Of a stretch of DNA of 64,000 nt, positions 34,348 through 42,364 are shown one piece after another. This stretch comes from Xanthobacter autotrophicus. GTDB taxonomy: Bacteria; Pseudomonadota; Alphaproteobacteria; Rhizobiales; Xanthobacteraceae. Under the pieces are notes generated by a model, which saw only the letters and a program-made list of their open reading frames with translations, made no database searches and was not told where the DNA came from. The stretch lies in assembly GCF_043194295.1 (NCBI RefSeq), contig NZ_JBAFVK010000016.1; one strand, written 5' to 3'. The position numbers and the translations under genes were made by a program. Every line of letters starts with the position of its first letter. The stretch's first letter is position 1.

Positions 34348-35982
34348 ATGTCATTTTCCGAACTCGGCCTGAGCGAAAAGGTCCTCGCGGCAGTCGCTGA
34401 CACCGGCTATACGCAGCCGACGCCCATCCAGGCCCAGGCCATCCCCCATGTGCTGGCGCGCCGAGATGTGCTCGGCCTCGCGCAGACAGGCACCGGCAAG
34501 ACCGCCGCCTTCACCCTTCCCATGCTGACGCTGCTTGAGCACGGACGGGCCCGCGCCCGCATGCCCCGCACCCTCATCCTGGAGCCGACCCGCGAACTCG
34601 CGGCGCAGGTGGAAGAGAACTTCACCCGCTACGGCAAGAACCACAAACTGAACGTCGCCCTGCTCATCGGCGGCGTGTCCTTCGGCGATCAGGACTCCAA
34701 GCTGGCACGCGGCGTGGACGTGCTCATCGCCACCCCCGGCCGCCTGCTCGACCACGTGGAGCGCGGACGCCTGCTCCTGTCCGGCATCGAAGTGCTCGTC
34801 ATCGACGAGGCCGACCGCATGCTGGACATGGGCTTCATCCCCGACATCGAGCGCGTCTGCAAGCTCGTGCCCTTCACCCGCCAGACCCTGTTCTTCTCGG
34901 CCACCATGCCGCCGGAGATCCAGCGCCTGGTGTCGCAGTTCCTGTCCAATCCGGTGCGGGTGGAAGTGTCGAAGCCGGCCTCCACCGCCGCCACGGTCAC
35001 CCACATGCTGGTCGCCTCCGGACGGGAGGACTACGACAAGCGCGAGGTGCTGCGCGAGCTGATCCGCAATTGCGACGGGTTGCAGAACGGCATCATCTTC
35101 TGCAACCGCAAGCGCGACGTGGCGGTGCTGCACCGCTCGCTGCAGAAGCACGGCTTCAACGCCGTGGCGCTCCATGGCGACATGGACCAGCACGCCCGCA
35201 TCAAGGCCCTCGACCAGTTCCGCGCCGGCGAGGCCACCCTCTTGGTGGCCTCCGACGTGGCGGCCCGCGGGCTCGACATTCCGGCGGTGAGCCACGTCTT
35301 CAACTATGACGTGCCCCACCACTCGGAAGACTATGTGCATCGCGTGGGCCGCACCGGCCGCGCCGGCCGCGCCGGGACCGCCTATACGCTGGTCACCCAC
35401 ACCGACGCCAAGTCGGTGTCGGCCATCGAGAAGCTGATTGGCAACGCCGTGCCCTGGCACGGTGCGCCCCTGGGCGATACCCCGCCCGCGTCCGAACGGC
35501 GGGAACGCCGCGAGGATGGCGGCCGGCTGCGCGGCAAGCGTCGCGTGGAGAAGGAGCCCCGCGAGGCCCGTCCCGAGCGCGAGCCGCGTGCTGAACGTGA
35601 ACCCCGTGCCGAGCGCGAGCCGCGTCCGGAACGGGAGCCGCGGGCGGAACGCGAACCCCGTGTCGCCCGCGAGCCCCGGGCAGAACGCGAGCCGCGCCCC
35701 GAGCGCGAGCCTCGTGCCGAACGTGCACCGCGTCCGGAGCGTGAACCCCGTCGCGAGCGGGAACCCCGCCGGGAGCGTGAAGCCCCGGCCGCCGAAGTCC
35801 GCGCGGAGGCGGAAACCCGCACGCCGCGTCCTGAACGGCAGGAACGCAGCCGTCGCCCCGCCCGCGAGGATGGTCCCGAGGCCCGTCCGGTGCGCCGTGA
35901 ACGCGCGCCCGCCGCCGAGCCTGCGGACATGAGCCACCTGCCCGCCTTCCTGCTGCGCCCGGTGCGCGTGAAGGCCGGCTGA
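34348..35982 (+). CDS. DEAD-box RNA helicase (RhlE-like)
   Basis: A 544-residue ATP-dependent RNA helicase. Motifs in order are the Q motif (SFSELGLSEKV...GYTQPTPIQAQAIP), AQTGTGKTAAF, PTRELAAQV, VIDEADRMLDMGF, FFSATMP, the ARGLDIP block and HRVGRTGRAGR. Up to about residue 375 it is a normal helicase core. The rest is an Arg/Glu/Pro-rich tail with 11 hexapeptide repeats of the EREPRA type, likely disordered and RNA-contacting. RhlE-type helicases act in ribosome assembly and RNA decay, often in the cold. The start MSFSEL is the family's usual start. The likely promoter lies about 120 bp upstream. Confidence 0.92.
   Translation: MSFSELGLSEKVLAAVADTGYTQPTPIQAQAIPHVLARRDVLGLAQTGTGKTAAFTLPMLTLLEHGRARARMPRTLILEPTRELAAQVEENFTRYGKNHKLNVALLIGGVSFGDQDSKLARGVDVLIATPGRLLDHVERGRLLLSGIEVLVIDEADRMLDMGFIPDIERVCKLVPFTRQTLFFSATMPPEIQRLVSQFLSNPVRVEVSKPASTAATVTHMLVASGREDYDKREVLRELIRNCDGLQNGIIFCNRKRDVAVLHRSLQKHGFNAVALHGDMDQHARIKALDQFRAGEATLLVASDVAARGLDIPAVSHVFNYDVPHHSEDYVHRVGRTGRAGRAGTAYTLVTHTDAKSVSAIEKLIGNAVPWHGAPLGDTPPASERRERREDGGRLRGKRRVEKEPREARPEREPRAEREPRAEREPRPEREPRAEREPRVAREPRAEREPRPEREPRAERAPRPEREPRREREPRREREAPAAEVRAEAETRTPRPERQERSRRPAREDGPEARPVRRERAPAAEPADMSHLPAFLLRPVRVKAG
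35575..35781 (+). repeat. 18-bp degenerate repeats encoding the helicase tail
   Basis: Eleven successive 6-codon units read EREPRA, EREPRP, EREPRV, AREPRA, ERAPRP, EREPRR and similar. Synonymous differences between units show the array is old and kept at protein level, but its DNA similarity could still change copy number. Confidence 0.85.
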
Positions 35983-36030
35983 TCTTCTCGCCGACGCGCC
36001 TTCCGGAGCGCCGGCGGATCAACACGGAAC

Positions 36031-36065
36031 AACCCCGCCGGTCAGCCGCGCGGGGTTTTCTTTTT
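36031..36065 (+). terminator. intrinsic terminator of the helicase gene
   Basis: AACCCCGC (36031-36038) pairs with GCGGGGTT (36049-36056), and a T-rich run TTTTCTTTTT ends at 36065. It overlaps the 3' end of the convergent TfoX-like gene. Confidence 0.75.
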
Positions 36066-36416
36066 GGGCCGGGTCGCGGCCGTCTTCGCCGGCTTCCGTG
36101 CGGCGGCCGCGCGGGCAAGGGCCAGGGAGCGGCGGGCCAGCGCGGCAAGGTCATCGCCGTCATCCAGCGCCGCCTCCGGCACGGACCAGAATCCGGTCAT
36201 GGTGCGCACGGCGCCCTTGGCGAGGTAGGAGAAGGGGACCGAGCCACGGCTCTCAAGCAGGGCGGCGTGGTCGGCATCGGCCTTGAGATACAGGGTGCCG
36301 CCGACCTCGATGGCGAACATCAGCCCGTCGGCATAAACGCCTCGGCCGCCGAACAGGCGCCGCGTGCGCACGTCGCCGAACGCACTGAAGAGGTCGGCGA
36401 TGGTGTCCTCGTCCAT
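36042..36416 (-). CDS. TfoX N-terminal-domain protein
   Basis: A 124-residue protein (start ATG ending at 36416) with the block MFGGRG-like RRLFGGRGVYADGLMFAIEVGGTLYLKAD, the hallmark of the TfoX/Sxy N-terminal domain. TfoX regulates competence in gammaproteobacteria. Short single-domain homologues in alphaproteobacteria have no established role. The C-terminus is Lys/Ala/Pro-rich (AKTAATRPKKKTPRG). A TTG at 36431 would add five residues. The convergent helicase terminator overlaps its end. Confidence 0.82.
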   Translation of the reverse strand: MDEDTIADLFSAFGDVRTRRLFGGRGVYADGLMFAIEVGGTLYLKADADHAALLESRGSVPFSYLAKGAVRTMTGFWSVPEAALDDGDDLAALARRSLALARAAAARKPAKTAATRPKKKTPRG

Positions 36417-36470
36417 CCCATTGCCCCCCAAGTCCCTTTGCCCCCAAAGGCCCTGTGCCGGCCGTCCCGA

Positions 36471-37292
36471 TCAGGTGATCAGCGCCAAGAGCCGGGCGGC
36501 CGCATCCATCTCGGTGCGGCGAGCCGCGCGGCGGGCGGTGGCGATCTCGTCCTCGCCCCATTGCTCGCGGTTGAAGTCCTCGTCCACATGGGCGGCGGCC
36601 CAGGCGGCATCCACATCCAGCGCGCCTTCCGCCACCGCCAGCGCCAGCAGGGCCGAGCCGGTGAGCGTGGTGATGGAATGGACGGCGGCAAGCTTCAGCG
36701 GGGCCTGCGGCACCAGCGCCCGCACCCGCTCCAGGGACGTGTCCGGCTGGGCGACATGGCGGATGCCTTCTGCAAGGAAGAAGCGGGCATCGTGGCTGCC
36801 GCTCAACCAGTCGAGCACCGGGTTCCACTGCTCCGCCTGCCGGTTCACCAGCGTCTGCGGGCTCTCGGCCCGGTAGAACAGCATGTCGGACCCGGCATAA
36901 CCGACCACCTCCTCGCGCACCGCCTCGGCCTCGGGGCCGACCCGGTCGAGGGCGACGTTCACGAGGCGCGTCAGCGGCATGATGAAGGGATTGATCTCGG
37001 TTTCCTGCGCCGCCCATTCGGCAGCCATGGCCTCGGCCAGAGGGCGCGTCGGCGCCAGAAGCAGGCCGCGCGCGGGGGTGCGCACGGGCCGGCCGTCGAG
37101 CAGGATGGTGAAGCCGCCCTCCGCCTCGCCGACGCTGACATCGGTATAGAAGCGCTTCGGCAGCGGCGTGCGCTGTGCGGCACGGGCCCGGGCGATGGGA
37201 TCGTCCCCCGCCACCGGCTCCTCGATGTCCTCCAGAAAAGCGCGCATGGTCTGGCTGCCCGCTGTGGAGTCAGCCCCCGAGGGATCACCCAT
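36471..37292 (-). CDS. ATP12-family F1-ATPase assembly chaperone
   Basis: A 273-residue protein related to mitochondrial Atp12, which binds the F1 alpha subunit during ATP synthase assembly; the family is restricted to alphaproteobacteria and mitochondria. Recognisable parts are KRFYTDVSVGEAEGGFTILLDGRPVRTPA near residue 45, AEWAAQETEINPFIMPLTRLVNVALD, and the C-terminal AWAAAHVDEDFNREQWGEDEIA. The start is the ATG ending at 37292. It lies just downstream of the HAD hydrolase and zinc-ribbon genes on the same strand and probably shares their transcript. Confidence 0.9.
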   Translation of the reverse strand: MGDPSGADSTAGSQTMRAFLEDIEEPVAGDDPIARARAAQRTPLPKRFYTDVSVGEAEGGFTILLDGRPVRTPARGLLLAPTRPLAEAMAAEWAAQETEINPFIMPLTRLVNVALDRVGPEAEAVREEVVGYAGSDMLFYRAESPQTLVNRQAEQWNPVLDWLSGSHDARFFLAEGIRHVAQPDTSLERVRALVPQAPLKLAAVHSITTLTGSALLALAVAEGALDVDAAWAAAHVDEDFNREQWGEDEIATARRAARRTEMDAAARLLALIT

Positions 37293-37302
37293 GATCCGTC
37301 TC

Positions 37303-38031
37303 CTATCCGGCGATGGCGCGGCGACGCGCCAGAAGATCGAAGATGGCGGCGGGCACCTCGTCGAACCGGTGGACGATTTGGTCCGCCCCAGCCCGCTGAA
37401 GATCCGCCACCTCGTGATAGCCCCAGCCAACGCCGAGGGCCGATGCCCCGGCCTGCAGGGCCATGGAGACGTCATAGGTGGTATCGCCCACCACCACCGT
37501 CTCCTCCGGCCGCGCACCGATCTCCCCCATGGCCTGGAATACCATGGCCGGATGAGGCTTCGAGGGCGCGTCGTCAGCGGTCTGGATGGTGGTGAACCAG
37601 CCTTCCATGTCATGGGCCTTGAGCACCCGGTCCACCCCGCGCCGCGCCTTGCCGGTGACCATGCCCAGCACCAGGTCGTCGCGCTGTCGTAAGGCGTCGA
37701 GCACCTCCCGGGCGCCCTCGAACATGGGCTCGGGCGGCTCGGCATTGCGCAGGCGGGTGAAGGCGTTGCGATAGGCATCCACCAGGGCTTCGACCGGATA
37801 GGCCCGGTCGCCCTGCGAGAGCATGGCGAACGCCTCCGGCAGGGAGAGCCCCACCACCGAGAGCAGCCGGTCCCGCTCGGGCAACACCACGCCGTGGGCC
37901 GCATGGGCGTCGCGCATGGCGGCGACGATCATATGCTGGCTATCCACCAGAGTGCCGTCGCAATCGAACAGCACCAGCTTCAGGGGCGCGGGATCCGGGG
38001 TGGGGTCGGCTTCGCTCGCTGGGGGGGTCAT
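37303..38031 (-). CDS. HAD-superfamily hydrolase (phosphoglycolate-phosphatase-like)
   Basis: A 242-residue HAD-IA phosphatase. Motif I is VLFDCDGTLVDSQ with both catalytic aspartates, motif II is LGMVTGKARRG, the lysine is in SKPHPAMV, and motif IV is VVVGDTTYDVSMALQAGA. The helical cap lies between motifs I and II. The substrate is probably a small phosphorylated metabolite and cannot be named. The first four bases overlap the zinc-ribbon gene (ATGA), and the ATP12 gene follows after about 10 bp, so the three form an operon. Confidence 0.9.
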   Translation of the reverse strand: MTPPASEADPTPDPAPLKLVLFDCDGTLVDSQHMIVAAMRDAHAAHGVVLPERDRLLSVVGLSLPEAFAMLSQGDRAYPVEALVDAYRNAFTRLRNAEPPEPMFEGAREVLDALRQRDDLVLGMVTGKARRGVDRVLKAHDMEGWFTTIQTADDAPSKPHPAMVFQAMGEIGARPEETVVVGDTTYDVSMALQAGASALGVGWGYHEVADLQRAGADQIVHRFDEVPAAIFDLLARRRAIAG

Positions 38032-38702
38032 TTCTGCGTCATCTGCTGGGTCGCCAAATCATATACCCATGTGATGCCCGACGGGTCCACGAACAGGACC
38101 TGACGGAACCCCCGCTGCTCGCACTGCTTGGGGAAGGGACCCGAGACGATCAGTTCCGCCGCCGTCTTCGCCGGGAAATTGAACTTGATGGTGAGGATGG
38201 TCGCCTCCTCGCCCCCGGCGGTGACCGTGAGGTCGAGGCCGTTCTGGGCGAAGCTCTCCTGCTTGCTCTTGGCGAACGCCCGGCGCGCGGTCGCGTCGGC
38301 AGCGGGTGCGGCGACGGGGCTATTCACCGTTGGCAATGGCAGCGCCGCTTCCTGGGTGCCACCCTGCCCGCTCCCGGCCTGCGGCGCCGGCATTGTGGCG
38401 GGGGAGGTCTGGGCGGCCGGAGGAGCGGTCTGGGGCAGGGCCGCCCGCGGCGCCGGCTCGGCCTGCGGCGCGGGCGCAACCACGGCGCTCTGCGGCGCTC
38501 CAGCCTCGGGCTCCGCGGGCGGCGCCGACATGACCCACCAGACCAGGCCGCCCGATGCGATCGCCACCGCCGTACCACCGAGCCCTACCAGGAAGGGCAT
38601 CAGGAAGCTGGTGTGCAGCTTGCGGCCGCAGAAGGGGCAACTGGCCTCCTCCGGGTAGACCTGCGCCCCACAGCCGGGACAGAAGTCGGGCCTCGGATTC
38701 AT
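38028..38702 (-). CDS. zinc-ribbon membrane protein of unknown function
   Basis: A 224-residue protein. Residues about 8-27 hold a zinc ribbon (FCPGCG and SCPFCGRK). One membrane helix follows (FLMPFLVGLGGTAVAIASGGLVWWVM), then a Pro/Ala-rich linker of about 75 residues. A C-terminal globular part has AFAKSKQESFAQNGLDLTVTAGGEEATILTIKFNF and ends FVDPSGITWVYDLA. The layout suggests an inner-membrane protein with a cytosolic ribbon and an outer domain. No family is known to me for the C-terminal domain. Confidence 0.75.
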   Translation of the reverse strand: MNPRPDFCPGCGAQVYPEEASCPFCGRKLHTSFLMPFLVGLGGTAVAIASGGLVWWVMSAPPAEPEAGAPQSAVVAPAPQAEPAPRAALPQTAPPAAQTSPATMPAPQAGSGQGGTQEAALPLPTVNSPVAAPAADATARRAFAKSKQESFAQNGLDLTVTAGGEEATILTIKFNFPAKTAAELIVSGPFPKQCEQRGFRQVLFVDPSGITWVYDLATQQMTQK

Positions 38703-38791
38703 TCAATTCACCTCCGCCAATTCACCCCCGCGCACGCGGGGCACCGCCGCGAATCGGCATCGTGGGACGATCACCACAGATGCACGAGGAA

Positions 38792-38814
38792 GCGGACGGC
38801 GTCATGCCGTCCGC
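38792..38814 (-). terminator. hairpin downstream of the TRAP permease genes
   Basis: A 9-bp perfect stem, GCGGACGGC (38792-38800) against GCCGTCCGC (38806-38814), with a 5-base loop. It lies about 70 bases past the stop of the large TRAP permease. It lacks a U-run, so it may be a processing or weak termination site. Confidence 0.4.
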
Positions 38815-38881
38815 CTCACGATGTCCACCTCGTGATGTCCGATCCGAATGCGCCCATAGCAGGGCAAGCGCGGGGCGGAAC

Positions 38882-40828
38882 CTATTTTCCGAAGCCAAGA
38901 TCCAGCGGCGGCGGCGTGGTGGTGTCGAGGCCGGGAGAGAGGTTCTCGAACTGCTGCTGGATCTGCTGCTGGTCGAGCTGCACCCCGCCGCTCTTGTAGT
39001 GGGTCACCATGCCCGGGAACAGGATGATGAGGGCCACCATGACCAGCTGGATGCAGACGAACGGCACCGCGCCCCAGTAGATCTGTCCGGTGGTGACCGG
39101 CTGCATCAGCTTGCCCGTCACCCGGTCGATGTACGGCACCTTGGCCGCCACCGAGCGCAGGAAGAACAAAGCGAAGCCGAAGGGCGGATGCATGAACGAG
39201 GTCTGCATGTTCACCGCCAGCATCACGCCGAACCAGATGAGGTCGATGCCGAGCTTGTCGGCCGCCGGCCCCAGAAGCGGGATGATGATGAAGGCCAGCT
39301 CGAAATAATCGAGGAAGAAGGCCAGCACGAAGACCAGCGCGTTCACCGCGATGAGAAAGCCCATCTGCCCGCCGGGCAGCGACACCAGCAGTTCCTCCAC
39401 CCACTTGTGGCCGTCCACGCCATAGAAGGTGAGCGAGAACACGCGCGCGCCGAGCAGGATGAACAGCACGAAGGCGGAGAGCTTGGCGGTGGAATAGGTG
39501 GCCTGCCGCATCAGGTCGAACTTCAGCCGGCCACGGGCAAACGCGAGGATGAGGGCGCCCACCGAGCCCATGGCGCCGCCTTCGGTCGGCGTGGCGACGC
39601 CGATGAAGATGGTGCCCAGCACCAGGAAGATGAGCGCCAGCGGCGGCACCATCACGAACACCACCTGCTCGGCGAGCTTCGACAGCAGGCCGAGGCGGAA
39701 CACCCGGTTGATCACCGCCACCACGAAGGCCAGACCCACGGTGGCGGACATGGTGAGCACCACATAATCCGCGCCGAACTTCACCCCGGTTTCCGTCATC
39801 AGGAAGATGGCGCCGGCGATGGACAGGGAGAGCGCGATGAAGAGAGAGGGCGTCAGAAGCCGCGCCGTGCCCGACATGATGAAATAGAGCAGCACGAAAG
39901 CCACCACGCCCCACACCGCCTGGTTGGCGACGCCGGGGATGAGGCCGGTGGTGAGGTGCGGCAGGGAACCGGTGGCGATCAGGAAGGCAAAGCCCGCCGC
40001 CGCGATGGCGCCGAGGACGCGGGAGGGCACGATCTTCTGGTCCGGATCGCGCAGGGTCTGGGCTTCCAGCGGCAGGCCGGGGGCCACGCTGGGGAAGATG
40101 CTGGAGACGACGAAGATGTAGAGGGCATAGAGGCCAGCGAGCAGCAGGCCGGGCACGAAGGCGCCCTCATACATGTCGCCCACCGAGCGGTTCAGCTGGT
40201 CGGCCATGACGATGAGCACGAGGGAGGGCGGGATGATCTGCGCCAGCGTGCCCGAGGCGGCGATGACGCCGGAGGCCACGCGCCGGTCGTAGCCGTAGCG
40301 CAGCATGATGGGCAGGGAGATGAGGCCCATGGAGATCACCGAAGCGGCCACCACGCCGGTGGTGGCGGCCAGCAGCGCGCCCACGAAGATCACCGCATAG
40401 GCAAGGCCCCCGCGGATGGAGCCGAACACCTGCCCGATGGTGTCGAGCAGGTCCTCCGCCATGCCGGAGCGCTCGAGGATCAGCCCCATGAAGGTGAAGA
40501 AGGGGACCGCCAGCAGCACCTCGTTGTTCATGGTGCCATAGACGCGTTCCGGCAGCGCCTGCAGGAACTTGGGCTCGAACAGGCCCAGCCAGATACCAAC
40601 CAGCGCGAAGATGAGGCCGTTGGCGGCCAGAGAGAAGGCCACCGGGTAGCCCAGCAGCAGGAACACCACCAGCGCACCGAACATGATGGGCGCCATGTTG
40701 TGGATGAACCAGCCGCGGAACCCCGGCTCGGCGGCGAAGGCCACATCGGGCAGGACCACGGCGAGCACCAGGGCGAGCAGAAGCGCGGCGGCGACGAAAC
40801 GCGCCTTCACGAGGCGGGCGTTGAACAT
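38882..40828 (-). CDS. TRAP transporter large permease subunit (DctM-type)
   Basis: A 648-residue inner-membrane protein with many hydrophobic helices. MYEGAFVPGLLLAGLYALYI, SGTLAQIIPPSLVLIV and GVATPTEGGAMGSVGALIL are the DctM blocks. It is larger than the usual 430 residues, with an extra hydrophobic central region (about 270-400), as in the long mannitol/chloroaromatic-type TRAP subunits. I start it at the ATG ending at 40828 with GGAGCG ahead; a longer Arg/Pro-rich extension upstream looks non-coding. The small subunit lies 13 bp upstream. No periplasmic DctP binding protein is present. Confidence 0.93.
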   Translation of the reverse strand: MFNARLVKARFVAAALLLALVLAVVLPDVAFAAEPGFRGWFIHNMAPIMFGALVVFLLLGYPVAFSLAANGLIFALVGIWLGLFEPKFLQALPERVYGTMNNEVLLAVPFFTFMGLILERSGMAEDLLDTIGQVFGSIRGGLAYAVIFVGALLAATTGVVAASVISMGLISLPIMLRYGYDRRVASGVIAASGTLAQIIPPSLVLIVMADQLNRSVGDMYEGAFVPGLLLAGLYALYIFVVSSIFPSVAPGLPLEAQTLRDPDQKIVPSRVLGAIAAAGFAFLIATGSLPHLTTGLIPGVANQAVWGVVAFVLLYFIMSGTARLLTPSLFIALSLSIAGAIFLMTETGVKFGADYVVLTMSATVGLAFVVAVINRVFRLGLLSKLAEQVVFVMVPPLALIFLVLGTIFIGVATPTEGGAMGSVGALILAFARGRLKFDLMRQATYSTAKLSAFVLFILLGARVFSLTFYGVDGHKWVEELLVSLPGGQMGFLIAVNALVFVLAFFLDYFELAFIIIPLLGPAADKLGIDLIWFGVMLAVNMQTSFMHPPFGFALFFLRSVAAKVPYIDRVTGKLMQPVTTGQIYWGAVPFVCIQLVMVALIILFPGMVTHYKSGGVQLDQQQIQQQFENLSPGLDTTTPPPLDLGFGK

Positions 40829-40841
40829 GTCTCGCGCTCCG

Positions 40842-41480
40842 TCAGTGCTTGGGGGCGGGGGGAGTGGTCGGGACCACCGGCGTGCCAGCGCCGGGAACCT
40901 CGACCTCGGCGAGCAGGCGCTCCGCCTCGGCCGCGAGCGCCGCATGGCTGCCGCCCTCCCGCTCGTTGGGGTCCTCCATCCGTCCGGTGAAGATGGCGAT
41001 GCGCTTGATCAGCTCGGAGAAGCCCTGCAGCGTGAGGAAGAAGAAGCCCACCGGCACCAGCAGCTTGGCCGGCCATTGCGGCAGGCCCCCCGCATTCAGC
41101 GACTGCTCGTTGATGGACCACGACGCCATGAAGAAGGGCCACGAGGTCCACAGCAGCAAGATGGAGAAAGGCAACAGGAAGAAGATGTGCCCGAAGATAT
41201 CGATGCCGTCCCGCACCCGCTTGCGCAGGCGCGCATTCACGATGTCGATGCGGATGTGCTCGTTGTCCATGAGCGTCCACGACCCACACAGCAGGAACAC
41301 CGCCGCGAACAGCACCCATTGCAGCTCCAGCCAGGAATTGGAGCTGAGGTCGAACAGCTTGCGCACCACCGCGTTGGCCGCCGAGACCAGGATGGCGACG
41401 AGGATCAGCCACGAGGCCGCCTTGCCGATGCGCATGTTCACGGCGTCGATGCCCCGGGCGAGGGCGAGGAGCGTTGACAT
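40842..41480 (-). CDS. TRAP transporter small permease subunit (DctQ-type)
   Basis: A 212-residue inner-membrane protein with four hydrophobic helices (LILVAILVSAANAVV, LQWVLFAAVFLLCGSW, IFGHIFFLLPFSILLLW, LLVPVGFFFLTLQGFSELI). LMDNEHIRIDIV after helix 2 is the DctQ signature. The C-terminal 45 residues are an Ala/Glu/Pro-rich cytosolic tail. It works with the adjoining large subunit in sodium-driven uptake of an organic acid, and the substrate is unknown without the binding protein. Confidence 0.92.
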   Translation of the reverse strand: MSTLLALARGIDAVNMRIGKAASWLILVAILVSAANAVVRKLFDLSSNSWLELQWVLFAAVFLLCGSWTLMDNEHIRIDIVNARLRKRVRDGIDIFGHIFFLLPFSILLLWTSWPFFMASWSINEQSLNAGGLPQWPAKLLVPVGFFFLTLQGFSELIKRIAIFTGRMEDPNEREGGSHAALAAEAERLLAEVEVPGAGTPVVPTTPPAPKH

Positions 41481-41683
41481 CAGGATCGTTTCCCTGGGCG
41501 TGCGGCTGGTGCCGTTTTTCGGGTTGCTTCTTGTTTGGCCATGGGGCCTTGGCGCGGCACCATAGGGAAAGACGCGGCGACTTCAAGCCGCACGCGAGAA
41601 CACCGCCCCCAAGGCTCCCTTGCCCTAGACGAAGGTCGAACCCCTCGCGTTCCGTCCGCAGCCAAGGCGTGGCGGCGCCCGAA

Positions 41684-42364
41684 CTAAAGCCTTGCCGGAG
41701 CGTCCGGCCACGGCGGCGGACCGTTCAGCGCTCCCGCCTTCCGGAAGCGCCCCTGCGTCCGGTCCCAGGCCAGAAGCATCCCACTACCCGCGCGCGGGCT
41801 CGAACCCACGCACCATGCGGCCAGATCGGTTCCCCGTCGCGGCAGGAGGATGACCACGCGGCCGAGACCCTCCCAGGCGGCGGTGTTTTCGTCCACCTCC
41901 TGCGGCTCGGTGCGGCAGAGGTCCTGGTCGAGGGGTGGCAGGACGGTTTCAGTCACAAGGTTCCACCGCCCGGACTGGCGCGAATAGAATCGCACCCGCC
42001 CGGCGAAGGGCACATCCGACTTCAGCCCGCGTTCACTGAGGCCAAGCAGCGGGAAACCCTCGGCGTCGAACCAGACAGCCACCTCGGTGACGAAGGGGGT
42101 GGCGCCCTCCCCGTCCCCGCGATCGTCGATGCGCAGGTAGAAGTTCGCTTCATCCAGGGTCAGCGCCAGCCTCGCGCGATCGCCGTAGAGGATGCTGCCG
42201 GAGACCATGGCCGACTGGCCCGAGCCCGATATTTCGTAAGGCGGGAAGCCGTTGACCTGCGCGGTCTGAAGATCCCGGTACAGAGCCAGAAGGCCCGCCG
42301 GCTCCGCGCGGACGCCGCCGCCCGCCAATAGCAGGACGGCGACGACGGCGAGGAGCCGCCTCAT
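41684..42364 (-). CDS. secreted protein of unknown function
   Basis: A 226-residue protein with a cleavable signal peptide (MRRLLAVVAVLLLAGGGVRA, then EPAGLL). The mature part is rich in beta-prone segments such as YEISGSGQSAMVSGSILYGDRARLALTLDE and has two cysteines (LCRTEPQE, AAWCVGSS) that could form a disulphide. I recognise no family. Its ATG overlaps the stop of the pseudouridine synthase gene by four bases, so it is co-transcribed with it. About 200 bp without a gene separate it from the TRAP genes. Confidence 0.75.
   Translation of the reverse strand: MRRLLAVVAVLLLAGGGVRAEPAGLLALYRDLQTAQVNGFPPYEISGSGQSAMVSGSILYGDRARLALTLDEANFYLRIDDRGDGEGATPFVTEVAVWFDAEGFPLLGLSERGLKSDVPFAGRVRFYSRQSGRWNLVTETVLPPLDQDLCRTEPQEVDENTAAWEGLGRVVILLPRRGTDLAAWCVGSSPRAGSGMLLAWDRTQGRFRKAGALNGPPPWPDAPARL

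Noticed and set aside
40829..40945. 39-residue upstream extension of the large TRAP permease
   Set aside because: It is Arg/Pro/Ser-rich, overlaps the small permease gene and lacks a ribosome site, while GGAGCG precedes the ATG at 40828.
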